Assembly (NCBI RefSeq): GCF_029784155.1
Contig: NC_073693.1
Span: 332,634,592 to 332,698,591, forward strand
DNA length: 64,000 bases
Direction of reading: 5' to 3'
Source: Uranotaenia lowii
Taxonomy: Eukaryota; Arthropoda; Insecta; Diptera; Culicidae
The translations under genes and the position numbers were made by a program. This document shows positions 1-12,100 of this stretch, one piece after another. Position 1 is the stretch's first letter; every line of letters begins with the position of its first letter. The notes beneath the pieces were generated by a model. The model saw only the letters and a program-made list of their open reading frames with translations, was not told the DNA's origin and made no database searches.

Positions 1-868
1 AATGACAAAAATGACAAAAATGACAAAAATGACAAAAATGACAAAAATGACAAAAATGACAAAAATGACAAAAATGACAAAAATGACAAAAATGACAAAA
101 ATGACAAAAATGACAAAAATGACAAAAATGACAAAAATGACAAAAATGACAAAAATGACAAAAATGACAAAAATGACAAAAATGACAAAAATGACAAAAA
201 TGACAAAAATGACAAACATGACAAAAATGACAAAAATGACAAAAATGACAAAAATGACAAAAATGACAAACATGACAAAAATGACAAAAATGACAAAAAT
301 GACAAAAATGACAAAAATGACAAAAATGACAAAAATGACAAAAATGACAAAAATGACAAAAATGACAAAAATGACAAAAATGACAAAAATGACAAAAATG
401 ACAAAAATGACAAAAATGACAAAAATGACAAAAATGACAAAAATGACAAAAATGACAAAAATGACAAAAATGACAAAAATGACAAAAATGACAAAAATGA
501 CAAAAATGACAAAAATGACAAAAATGACAAAAATGACAAAAATGACAAAAATGACAAAAATGACAAAAATGACAAAAATGACAAAAATGACAAAAATGAC
601 AAAAATGACAAAAATGACAAAAATGACAAAAATGACAAAAATGACAAAAATGACAAAAATGACAAAAATGACAAAAATGACAAAAATGACAAAAATGACA
701 AAAATGACAAAAATGATAAAAATGACAAAAATGACAAAAATGACAAAAATGACAAAAATGACAAAAATGACAAAAATGACAAAAATGACAAAAATGACAA
801 AAATGACAAAAATGACAAAAATGACAAAAATGACAAAAATGACAAAAATGACAAAAATGACACAAAAG
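1..868. repeat. 9-bp satellite A, (TGACAAAAA)n, homogeneous block
   Basis: An almost perfect tandem array of a nonamer (rotation ATGACAAAA) fills the left edge and probably continues outside the window. Only scattered single-base variants are seen, such as AAACATGAC near 215 and 269 and GATAAAA near 716. Because 9 is a multiple of 3, the array reads open in several frames (Met-Thr-Lys on the plus strand); this is an artefact and not a gene. The same nonamer recurs at 29.8-33.7 kb. Confidence 0.97.
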
Positions 869-1830
869 TGACACAAAAATGACACAAAAATGACACAAAA
901 ATGACACAAAAATGACACAAAAATGACACAGAAATGACACAAAAATGACACAAAAATGACACAAAAGTGACACAAAAATGACACAGAAATGAAAAAATGA
1001 CACAAAAATGATACAAAAATGGCACAAAAATGATACAAAAATGATACAAAAATGATTTTAAAATGAATCAAAAATGACACAAAAATGACACAAAAATGAC
1101 ACAAAAATGACACAAAAATGACTCAAAAATGAAACAACAATGACACAAAAATTACTCAAAAATGACAAGAATGACACAAAAATGGCAAAAATTGGCACAA
1201 AAATGACACAAAAATGATACAAACATTACACAAAAATGACACAAAAATGACACAAAAATGACAAAAAAATGACACAAAAATGACACAAAATGTTACAAAA
1301 ATGATTCATAATAGATTTAAAAATGTTTCAAAAATGACACGAAAATGATTCAAAGATGACAAAAATGATACAAAAATGTTACCAAGAAGATACATTAATG
1401 ATACAAAAACGATACAAAAATGATACAAAAAAGATACAAAAATGACACAAAAATGATACAAAATGATACAAAAATGATACAAAAGTGATACAAAAATGAT
1501 AAAAAAAAGGATACACAAATGATACAAAAATGATACAAAAGTGATACAGAAATGATAAAAAAAAGGATACAAAAATGATACAAAAGTGATACAAAAATGA
1601 CACAAAAACGATACAAAATGATACAAAAATAATACAAAAGTGATACAAAAATGATAAAAAAAGGATACAAAAATGATACAAAAATGATACAAAAGTGATA
1701 CAAAAATGATACAAAAAGGATACAAAAATGATACAAAAATGATACTACAATGATCAAAATTGACGCAAAAATTACATAAAAACAACAAAAAATACAAAAA
1801 ATAACAAATATACAAAAATTATTATTTAAC
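869..1830. repeat. Satellite A derivative with 11-bp and degenerate units
   Basis: The 9-bp unit gives way abruptly to an 11-bp unit, TGACACAAAAA. After about 1300 this becomes TGATACAAAAA with many indels and AAAAAAGGATAC variants. The block looks like an older flank of the homogeneous array that gained a CA or TA dinucleotide and then spread by unequal exchange. Long minus-strand ORFs here are low-complexity Phe/Val/Ser/Tyr strings and are not genes. Confidence 0.9.
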
Positions 1831-3002
1831 AAAAATTATAAACATTGCAATTATCATTGAAATTCAAAGGCTTTTAGATTTGTCAACCAATTTGATCTTG
1901 TCTAGAGTCCATTCAAGAAAGTAGTTCTTGGAAAGACGAATTGCTCCCCCAAAAGAACTTTCGGGCTAGGAAAGTTCTTCGCCATAGTAGATAATCGCCT
2001 GTAATCTGTGACTGACCAAACATACTGAGGGATGCTACTTGTTCCGGATTTTGGCATCCGTCATTGACAGGACGAATCCGGAAGAAGCGGAGTGGTTCGA
2101 ATCTTCATTTCTGTCTAGTTTTTTAGCTAGGATGTAGGCTTACTGGAAGCCTGTTGGACCAAAAATCATCCCATCATTGACAGACTTGCTGACGCCAGAT
2201 TGCCTGGACTGCAACAGAAACCAAACCAAGTGACATTTGCGTCTGATGGGTTTTTGTTTTTTCTTTTTGTTTATTCAATTTCATACTCAAGAAAAAAAAA
2301 CTCAAATTTTCCTTTTTCCAATCCCATCAATCATCAACATTTCCTTTCTTTCTTTCCTTTTCGATTGCAATCCCCCAATTCGAAACATTCCATTGAATTG
2401 GATCGGTCTGGTATGCATGTTTTCAGAGCTTCTTGAATGATTCGTTGGGTGGATCAGCAATTTGTGGAATCCTTATTCACATAGCGCTGGTTGCTGCATT
2501 ATGGTTCTGAGCCCAAAAGACCCGGTTCCAGCTTCCGGCTCCCAGAGCCATGACGCAAAAGAACGCGGCGCTTCTTGTACAAACATTTTACCGGAGGAAG
2601 GCAAGCAAGTAAGCCTACATTGGCCTGAGCCATAGCCTTACATTGGCAATCTGGAGGATCGTAAGCTAAGCCGGAAGGAATACTTTCTCTTCCCTCCGGT
2701 AATGGAGACACGGAAAAATTGGCTTTGCGAAAATTGTGAGAAAATATTGCATCAATTATTATAAGAATTGGGGTTCTATAAACAAAAATGATGTTAAATT
2801 TTTTTTCCTCGGAAAGTTTAGTTTTAATTCAAGAAGTGCTTATTCCAAATTTTTTCAAACCATATTGAAAACTCTACGTCTTTCTAAGTTTAATGACCAT
2901 ATTAACAATGCAAATTCTTCTTTGGTAATTTTATCTTATTTTAATATGAACTGATCTGGAAATCTTAAAAAAAAACTGTATTTAGTAAGTATCTCTATCG
3001 CT
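1831..3002. other. Unannotated AT-rich spacer
   Basis: No gene, RNA or TE was recognised. The segment 1900-2700 is less AT-rich than its surroundings and holds ORFs of at most 78 codons with no recognisable similarity. It may be a decayed repeat. Confidence 0.5.
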
Positions 3003-3717
3003 TGAGGGGGGAGTAGGATCTAACGGGTAAAAAAAACACCATTTTCACGAATTTTTTTAGAGCTATCGTTCAAACAAATGTATTCAAATTTTTTGCATTA
3101 TACAAAACATTGTTAAAAGAACATTTAGTAATTTTTTCGTAGAAAAATATTGAAAAATGAGCAGGTGACGGAGCACTATCGAGCACTTTAGAAAACAGGA
3201 TTTGCGGTGGACACTGTATCTCAGCACAGAATCATCCGAAGTCAAATCAGAGCAATATATTTTCAATAGATGTTTTGCTGGACCCCAACGATTTTATTTA
3301 ACTTAAAAAAAATTTAAATGAAATTTTTGTGACTGATTGAAGTAATAACTACGATTTTTCACGAAAAAATCCGCCATTTTTTCTCTGTAAAATCTCCCCA
3401 AAGTAAAAAAAAAGAAAATCGTTGGGGTTTGGTATTTTATATGTAGAAAATATGTTCCAAATTCGAAAAAAATCGGTGAAGTAGTTTTCAAATGACGATG
3501 TCCACTGACTTTAAAAATGGGCTTTCGAGAAAAACGCGTTTGAAGTTTCTGCTCTAAAAATGATGCAGTATTAGATAAGAGGAGATAAAGGCCTATAATT
3601 TCTACAGTTTTGCTTCGATTGACTTAAAAATTTGACACAACATTCTTGAAATATTTTACAATAAGAAAATAAAAAAAAAAACGATTTTTTGAAAGTGTTA
3701 GACCCTACTTCCCCTTA
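3003..3717. mobile_element. Non-autonomous TIR DNA element, GGGGAG-type ends (copy 1)
   Basis: The left end reads TTGAGGGGGGAGTAGGATCT and the reverse complement of the right end reads TTAAGGGGAAGTAGGGTCTA. This gives imperfect terminal inverted repeats of about 27 bp about 715 bp apart. The interior is AT-rich with no transposase ORF. The ends resemble those of the elements at 6781 and 16701, so the three probably share one transposase source. The superfamily is not identified. Confidence 0.6.
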
Positions 3718-4302
3718 AAAGGATGTTCAAAATAGTTTATTGCTGTTTAGCCTTTATTAGATTCTTGTTCTATAAATGTTGTGGAAGGAAGCACAAGCTA
3801 AAAAAAAAGTTAATCTGAGCTGATCAAGAACACTCCTATCGCCTGATTCTAGTACGTACTTCTCCACTAAGACTGTTTAATGTGACAAATTTCATCTAGA
3901 GCGCATATTGGAGTCATAATGTTACCCAATATTTCTTCAACCTGATAAATTTCTGAAAGTATACTTCTATCAGTGATAATCCGTGAGTTTGAAACGAAGA
4001 TCGTTAGCAAAAAGTTAGCAGACTAATTAGCGATTATCGGATTTGCAATCTAGTGCCGACCACTGATAGTTCCAATATGGACCATGCAAAAACAAAAAAA
4101 AAGAATATTTCCACGAAAATTATAAATATATAAAAATATACCTATCTATGACACAAATTTGACTAAAAATTATTTAAAAATGATAAAACAATGAAACAAA
4201 AATATAACTTGAATAATTAAAAAATGATAAAAAATCACACAAAAATGCCACAAAAAACATAACTGACCCAAAAATGGCAAAAAAATGACATATAAACACA
4301 TA
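3718..4302. other. Unannotated AT-rich spacer
   Basis: No coding or RNA signal. From 4140 to 4290 the sequence has scattered TGACACAAAAATG-like words resembling decayed satellite A. Confidence 0.5.
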
Positions 4303-5068
4303 CAGTACCGTTCATAATTGTATAGAAATTGGAAGCAAGCGCACTGTCACTTCGACTTTGAACTTCCATAACTCTTTACTCTGATGATATTTTTTGATCA
4401 AATTTGTTGCGTAAGATAGATGAACTATCACACTATTATATCACAAAATTTGAGCTTTCTGGAGTTTGTGTGGCCTGAGAAACAGTAATTCTACGAAAAT
4501 CGGACTTTTTGGACTTTTTTCATTCAAACTGCAATATCTCAGAAACTACGCAACATTTTTTAATGAAATTTTGCCGAGTGCTTGTTGAAATATGAAGCTA
4601 GCATGTCTGAAGTTTTACATTTTTTGTCTGATTGGTGGAGGAAACGATATTGTTCTCATGAATCGTCCAAAATTCTATAGAAATCGCATTTCAAGGTTCA
4701 TGCCTGGAATATTGCACCTCGCGTAACTTTTGATCTTATCGATAGAACTTTTCCAAAACTTCAGACATGCTAGCTTCATATTTCAACAATCACTATGCAA
4801 AAGTTCATTAAAAAATGTTGCGTAGTTTCTGAGATATTGCAGTTTGAATGAGAAAAGTCCAAAAAGTCCGATTTTCGTAGAATTACTGTTTCTCAGGCCA
4901 CACAAACTCCAGAAAGCTCAAATTTTGTGATATAATAGTGTGATAGTTCATCTATCTTACGCAACAAATTTGATCAAAAAATATCATCAGAGTAAAAAGT
5001 TATGGAAGTTCAAAGTCGAAGTGACAGTGTGCGTGCTTCCAATTTCTATACAATTATGAACGGTACTG
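4303..5068. mobile_element. Fold-back TIR element, Tc1/mariner-like, about 314-bp arms
   Basis: The sequence from 4303 (CAGTACCGTTCATAATTG) to about 4616 is repeated as a near-perfect reverse complement from about 4755 to 5068, with a loop of roughly 138 bp. TA dinucleotides flank both ends (4301-4302 and 5069-5070), the expected Tc1/mariner target duplication. There is no transposase ORF, so it is non-autonomous. The high arm identity implies recent origin or gene conversion between arms. The transcript would form a long hairpin. Confidence 0.8.
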
Positions 5069-5723
5069 TATGTACACTAAAATGGCATATAAATATCCCA
5101 AATATTACGAAAAACTTTCAAAAAAATTAATATTGAAAAAAAAATTAAATGGAGTTTAAACGTAAATTGAAAATTTATTAAGTGTGTCAAAAGCTACGTT
5201 TAAGGGTCTACAAAAAATCATAAAAATCTTTTTGTACCCATTCTATCTAAGGCCCGTTATTTAAACTGATGGAGATTGAAAGAAAAGTGTTCGAATGGAA
5301 ATTTTATATGCCTTAAGATACGCTTTTCCGGGTTTAGGCATAAATTTCCAGTATCCCCCTCCACCATTCTTATCCGGGCAGGAAAAATTCGGCAAGTTCT
5401 AAAAAAAAAGAAAAAATGCGGGCATTGAATGGCAAAATTTACAAAAACTTGAATGGCAAAATTTATGAAAACTGAGCAAAATTTGGTGAAAATCGGCCAA
5501 ATTCAGGATTTTTTTATGAACATTTAAATGTCCAGAAGAAAGATTTCTTACTCTATTTTTTTAATTAAGGCAGATCCAAAAAATGTTTTCTTGTTTATTT
5601 CGGTGAACCAAGTTAAAAAAATGTTGTTGTTTTACGCAAAAATTATAAATGATGTTAACTATATATAGGCCCGTGTGAAGAATACGTTCATGTAAGGGGT
5701 TTCGAAATTAAATTTTCGCTAGA
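5069..5723. other. Unannotated AT-rich spacer
   Basis: No gene or clear TE is visible between the fold-back element and the SINE. Confidence 0.5.
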
Positions 5724-5759
5724 AATTACGTCTAATTACGTCTAATTACGTCTAATTAA
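5724..5759. repeat. Short tandem repeat (AATTACGTCT)3
   Basis: Three and a half copies of a 10-bp unit abut the tRNA-like head of the next element, whose first bases (GTACGTCTCGG) share ACGTCT with the unit. The repeat may have grown by slippage at the SINE junction. Confidence 0.75.
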
Positions 5760-5760
5760 T

Positions 5761-5937
5761 GTACGTCTCGGTGGTCGAGTGGTTAGCGTGGTAAGACGGT
5801 AATCACTGGTCCACTGATGGCATGGGTTCGATTCCCATCTCGGTACTGGGTGTTAAATGTTAATCTTAAGTTGTCCGCGTCATTTATTCAGTCTGTAAAG
5901 CCTAAATCGGCTAAGACGGTGTATGTCTTTTTTTAAA
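5761..5937 (+). mobile_element. tRNA-derived SINE (family 1)
   Basis: The first 85 bases are tRNA-like with RNA polymerase III internal promoter boxes: an A-box in GTGGTCGAGTGGTTAGCG and a B-box in GGGTTCGATTCCC. A tRNA-unrelated body follows that contains AAGCCTAAATCGGCTAAGAC and ends in a T run. A diverged copy of head and body lies on the minus strand at 33962-34097, which makes this a dispersed SINE and not a functional tRNA gene. Confidence 0.8.
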
Positions 5938-6780
5938 ATACCATAAATGCACAATAAATAGAGAAATTGATTTCTAAACCATTATTTTACTTATTTCAAA
6001 CAAATTCGAAAAATTATAAATTATACTAAAACGATTCAAAATAAATCAGTTCTAAACAAATTAATCAAAATGCTGATCCTAGCTCTGAACTAGGAATTCA
6101 AAGTCGATATTTTTGAAACACCTGAAAACAAATTTGAATTAAATTTCTTAATAAAATAAGAGCTTTAAACTTTGGACATGATAATCAGTGCACAGAAATA
6201 GAATTTGTGCTTAGAATGTATAGTCAGATTAAAAAAATTGAATTCAAACTCTTAAATAAAATTCAGATTAGGTCAGTTATAAACCATGATTTTTTTATCA
6301 TTTTGCTAAAAAATTAAAAATTGTTTATTAATCATTTAAAATAACATCTCGTTTCTTTATATTCAATTGAAGAGTTGAATAAAAATTCCTCTGTATAATT
6401 TTGAATTTGAAATTATATTCGATCACGCTTTGAAGTGTGAATTTTCGATAAAGAAACGGAAATCCATTTTCAATTTGAGCAAAGCATATAGGTAGACGAT
6501 AGTTGAATTCAATTTGATAAAAGAATTTTTTTTTTCAAGATTGTAAAGGATCAAAGTCAGAAATAAAATTCTTTTTTTAAATTCCAATTCTTTCCGTTAT
6601 CAACATGAAATGTTACAATTTATCATTACTGACAAAGTTCAGATTAAGAAATGGTTGATTTCTTGAATGATCAAACACGAAACTAATGAAAATTAAAATA
6701 AGAAATTCAAAGTATTGTTGCAAATATTGAAATCATAAAGCAAATACCAATTCAGCTAACATTAAATATTAAAATTATGT
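5938..6780. other. Unannotated AT-rich spacer
   Basis: Very AT-rich DNA with degenerate GAATTCAAATTCAGA-like words and no ORF of interest. Confidence 0.5.
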
Positions 6781-7688
6781 AGGGGAGAGTGGGGTATCGT
6801 GGGCCATGGGGAAACGTGGGCCACTTTTAATATCTCAGATGTGTTTTGAGATAAAAATCTCGAACCAACTGTCATAGTCATCGCTTTGCGTGAGCATATA
6901 TTTCTATATGTTGTTGACTTAAATACGCATCATATGCTTCTGTTCTTTATCGAGCTAAAATAAGTTAGAAAAATTTACTTTCATAATTAAAAATACAACC
7001 GCTAATTGCATCGATAGGGAACCTAAAGTTCATAACAAAAATATGCTCATACGCGTATGATCAGAGTTATGTCATGATCTTTCATGTGGAAAAGGAATTT
7101 TTGATGAAATATCAATAAGTCACACAAACGCAACCAATTTGCAAATCATAGCTTGTGGGAAATCGTGGGCCACACATCTTGAATCACCTATTTTTTTATG
7201 TTTTTATACACATCCAGAACTTAAAATACGTTTTCCCTATCTGTAAAGTTTTCTTATGCCAAATGAAGAGTTATAAAAAATATTTTGTCCATTCTATGTA
7301 AGGAATTATGCCAAAACATTCGTGAGCCAGGTTTTGGAATCTTTTCGATCATAGCTCTCTTTTTTATTTCATCATCTGAAATTGCTTTAAAATAACGAAA
7401 TGAATTATGCAATCACAGTTTTGGGTAAACTCATCAGCTTTGCATGTTATTTGGTTAATTTGGATTTAGTGACCCTCAATTCCCCACCATTTTTCAAAAT
7501 CCAAAAAATATTGCTTTTTTTAAAACAGTCAGAATTTGGGGAAAATAACTTATTAAAAATTAAAAAAAAACCTTATAATACCTTGAAAATGTAGAAAACC
7601 ATACCATATTTTATTTTCATTTTATTTTTTATTTTAAAGCAGTTATGGAACAATGAAAAAAAGTGGCCCACGATACCCCACTCTCCCA
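6781..7688. mobile_element. Non-autonomous TIR DNA element, GGGGAG-type ends (copy 2)
   Basis: The left end AGGGGAGAGTGGGGTATCGT continues into GGGCCA and is matched by the reverse complement at 7664-7688 (TGGGAGAGTGGGGTATCGTG). This gives TIRs of about 25-27 bp with few mismatches and possible flanking TA. Subterminal GTGGGCCAC words repeat inside, near 6820 and 7167, and could be transposase-binding motifs. The 900-bp AT-rich interior has only a 64-codon ORF at 7400 of no recognisable similarity. Confidence 0.75.
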
Positions 7689-9122
7689 TATAAATTGGCT
7701 ACTTTAAGTCTTTTTTTTTTAATTTTTCATAGATTAATTAAAAATCATGATCGATCCAAAGAAAAGATTGAAAATAATAAAAACTATCAAAACGTTTATA
7801 AATTCACCAGCGCGATTTTTGTTTAAAATTTCTAGCTAAAAATATTTTGTTTATATTATAATATAAACAATGGCAAATTTGTATATGAAAAAAATTTCAG
7901 TATTTTGTATCGTTTTACAATAAAATTAGGTAAGGTTATTGAAAAATTTTAAAAAGTTTACAATAAAATGTTGTTGATTTATTTGAAGATAAATATAAAA
8001 TGTTAATTTAATTTATCGGCCTTATCGGTAAAAGTTATGCTCTTTTAGTAAAAACATTTCAAGATTATGAAACGGAAAATTTGTTCTTTGAGGACCCGCT
8101 CATGAGCAATTTGTTTTCAATTCTTTCAACTTTTAATTTTTTAATAGCTTACGGTGATCAAACTCTTGATAAATAAAAACATATTAGAAGGTGGAAAAAA
8201 AGGATAAGTTTCTATATTTTAGAAAAAAAAATTTTTCTATAAAATCTTCTTACCTTATTATAAACTTTTTTAAGGAATCCAATTGCTAGCTCAAGAGACA
8301 ACATTTTGATGCACATGGTAGATTTTGGCATTTTGTCCTTCACCTGCCTTTTTGGTTATGTGGAAAATAAAAGTTTAATTTTTTTTCCGGGAATTCAACA
8401 GCAAGCTGCCATTCATCCCTAACCCGAGTAAAAGTTTAAAATTGCATCAGTTATGCGTGAAATAAATCATTAAACCCCCCCCCCATGAGGGTCCAAAAAT
8501 GCCAAGCAATATGTTTTTCTCTATACTCAAAATTACGACTTCCCAATAAAATTTTGATGATCGACTATAATTATACAAGAGTAACAATATCTTTTCAGAA
8601 ATAAAGACAAAACCTAAAAGTCTTATCCCAGGTCAATCATTCTACTTCAGTTTTTCTAAAAATTGCTAACTTGTTGATAGAAATTTCATCCCGAATATTC
8701 TATTCAAATGAGATAAGACTAAACTTGCCAAATCACTCAGATTACGCCAGATTTTTTACACTTGATTTGCAAAATAAAACAAAAAATTAAAATTAAGTCA
8801 CGAAAATGATGTATTTTGCATCTTAGGTTTTTGAGTAAATTTAAAAAAAATATATATGAACGTTTTTTGAAAGCTCAATATATGATTTCAAATTGACTGA
8901 TGTATTTCGATACACAAAAGTTAAGTGTTTTTATTCATGATCTTTGATCGAAAATTTTGATATTAGTGGATATTGACAAAAATTAAAACTCAATGTCTGT
9001 TATGAGAGTTCGGATTCTGTATCCGGTTTATTGTTACTGAACTTCAGTTTGGATCATCATTGCGCAAAAATCCTGATTCGAATCTCGATTTTGGATTTCA
9101 TACTTCTATATTCGAAACTCAT
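7689..9122. other. Unannotated AT-rich spacer with poly(C) tract
   Basis: No gene is seen. A run of ten C followed by ATGAG occurs at about 8475, and a near-identical tract (nine C, then ATGAG) occurs at 13306. Confidence 0.5.
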
Positions 9123-9138
9123 CATTTCGGTATATTAA
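9123..9138. repeat. Target-site duplication of RTE copy 1
   Basis: The 16-mer CATTTCGGTATATTAA here is repeated exactly at 12165-12180, immediately after the A/T-rich tail of the retrotransposon. It defines the element borders. Confidence 0.93.
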
Positions 9139-12100
9139 CGTAAACATAAGCAACGAACAACGAACAACAAATTTCGGATGGAAATCGGCAAAGACCCACG
9201 CGACGAAAAGGGACTAGCGATTGGAAACTTGGAACATGGAACTGCCGATCTCTAAATTTTGTGGGCAGTACCCACGTGCTCTCCAACGAATTGAAGAGCC
9301 GCAAATTCGACATCGTAGCGCTGCAGGAGGTATGCTGGAAGGGCTCCACGGCACGAACGTACCCAGATGGTCGTGCCATCTACCAGAGCTGCGGCAACAC
9401 ACACGAGCTTGGAACAGCTTTTATAGTGATGGGAAAGATGCAAAAGCGCGTGATCGGGTGGTGGCCGATCAACTCACGAATGTGCCGGTTGAGAATCAAG
9501 GGCCGGTTCTTCAACATCAGCATCATCAACGTGCACAGCCCTCACCTCGGAAGTACCGGTGACGACAAAGACGAATTCTACGCGCAGCTGGAGCGTGAAT
9601 ACGACCGTTGCCCAAAACATGATATCAAGATCGTCATCGGGGATTTCAATGCTCAGGTCGTCCAGGAGGAGGAATTCAAACCGACAATTGGAAGGTTCAG
9701 TGCACACCAGCTGACCAACGAAAACGGCCTCAGACTTATTGATTTCGCCGCCTCCAAACGAATGGCCGTACGTAGTACCTTTTTCCAGCACCGCCTCCCA
9801 CACAAGTACACCTGGAGATCACCGTACCAAACTCAATCACAGATCGACCACGTTTTGATCGACAGCCGGCACTTCTCGGACATCATCGACGTCAGATCCT
9901 GTCGGGGCGCCAACATCGAGTCGGACCATTATCTGGTGATGGTGAAGATGCGCCCAAAACTCTCCGTAGTGAACAACACGCGAAACCGGCGCCCGCCTCG
10001 GTTAAATATCGCGCGACTGAAGCAACCTGAGGTCGCGGCAGACTACGCGCAATCGGTCGAAGCAGCGCTGCCGGCAGAGGGCGAGCTTGACGAAGCCCCT
10101 CTCGAGGACTGTTGGGATACCATCAAAACAGCCATCAACAGTGCTGCGGAGAACGTCATCGGTAATGTGGAGCGATCTCGACGGAACGACTGGTTCGACG
10201 AGGAGTGTAGGAGGGTGATGGACGAAGAGAAAGCCGCGCGGGCGGCAGTAGTGCAGAGAGGCACCCGTCGAAATGTGGAAAATCACCGACAGCGGAAGAG
10301 GCAGCGAGTCCGACTTTTCCAGGAGAAAAAGCGCCGCCTGGAGGAGGAGGAGCTCGAGGAGCTGGAGCAGCTGCATCGTTCCCAAGAAACACGAAAGTTC
10401 TATCAGAAACTCAACGCATCCCGCAAAGGCTTCGTGCCGCAAGCCGAAATGTGCCGGGATAAGGACGGAGGCATCCTGACGGACAACCGTGAGGTGATCA
10501 AAAGGTGGAAGCAGCACTTCGATGAACACCTGAACGGCGCACATGCAGGAGATCAAGACGGTGGGGGAACGTACATCGCCGGCGTAGCCAACGACGAAGA
10601 GGAGCCACTCCCAACGATGAGTGAAGTTAAGGAAGCCATTCGCCAGCTAAATAGAAACAAGTCGGCTGGGAAGGATGGCATCGCAGCTGAACTCATCAAA
10701 ATGGGCCCGGACAAGTTGGCCGATTGCCTACACCGGTTGATAGTCCGGATCTGGGACATAGAACAGCTACCGGAGGAGTGGAAGGAGGGGGTAATATGCC
10801 CCATCTACAAGAAGGGCGACAAATTGGACTGTGAGAACTACCGAGCGATCACTGTCCTCAATGCCGCCTACAAAGTGTTGTCCCGAATCCTACTCCGCCG
10901 CCTAACGCCACAAGCAAACAGATTCGTGGGAAGTCATCAGGCCGGCTTCATGGAGGGACGGTCTACGACGGACCAGATATTCACATTACGGCAAATCCTC
11001 CAAAAATGCCGTGAACACCAAGTCCCTACGCACCATCTATTCATCGACTTCAAAGCCGCATACGACACGATCGACCGTAACGAGCTATGGAAAATCATGG
11101 ACGAGAACGGCTTTTCCGGGAAGCTGATCAGACTGATCAAGGCGACGATGGATGGAACGCAGTGCTGTGTGCGGATTTCGGGTGAATTGTCGAGTTCATT
11201 CGAATCGCGCAGGGGGCTTCGACAAGGTGATGGTCTATCCTGCATGATGTTCAACGTGGCGCTAGAAGGTGTTATTCGACGAGCGGTGGGCGAAATGCGG
11301 GGCACGATTTTCAACAGATCCAGTCAACTTATCTGCTTTGCCGATGACATTGATATAGTCGGCAGATCATCTGCGGCGGTGGAGGAGATCTACCGCAAAC
11401 TGAAACGCGAAGCAGGAAGGATTGGGTTGATGATTAATACGTCCAAGACGAAGTACATGCTGGCCTGCGGATCCGAGACCGACCGAACCCGCCTGTCCAG
11501 TAATAACAAGGTCACGATCGACGGCGACGAGCTGGAGATAGTCGAAGACTTTGTCTATCTCGGCTCACTGGTGACCGCAGACAATGACACCAGCCGTGAG
11601 ATCCGGAGGCGAATTATCAGCGGAAGTCGTGCCTACTATGGACTCCACAAGCAACTGCGGTCGAGAAGACTTAGCCCTCGCACGAAGTGTAACCTGTATA
11701 TGACGCTTATTAGACCGGTTGTTCTCTACGGGCACGAGACATGGATATTGCTCGAGGAGGACCTGCGTACACTCGGAGTATTCGAGCGACGAGTGTTAAG
11801 AACCATCTTTGGCGGCGTGCAGGAGAACGGAGTGTGGAGGCGAAGGATGAACCACGAGCTCGCGCGACTCTACGGCGAACCCAGTATCCAGAAGGTGGTG
11901 AAGGCTGGCCGGATACGCTGGGCGGGACATGTTGCGAGAATGCCGGATGACTGTCCTGCAAAACAGGTGTTCGCCACGAATCCGGTAGGAACAAGACGAG
12001 CAGGGGCGCAACGAGCGAGGTGGTTAGACCAAGTGGAGCGTGATCTGGCGAACGTGGGGTGCCCGAGAAATTGGAGAACGGTTGCCATGGACCGAGTGAA

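Noticed and set aside
1..871. 289-codon Met-Thr-Lys ORF, and similar long ORFs in all satellite blocks (up to 827 codons)
   Set aside because: They are the consequence of a 9-bp period free of stops in several frames on both strands; no unique sequence, start context or gene structure.
5761..5850. Functional tRNA gene
   Set aside because: A/B boxes are good, but a conserved tRNA-unrelated body follows, the acceptor stem is poor and a second diverged copy exists; it is a SINE.
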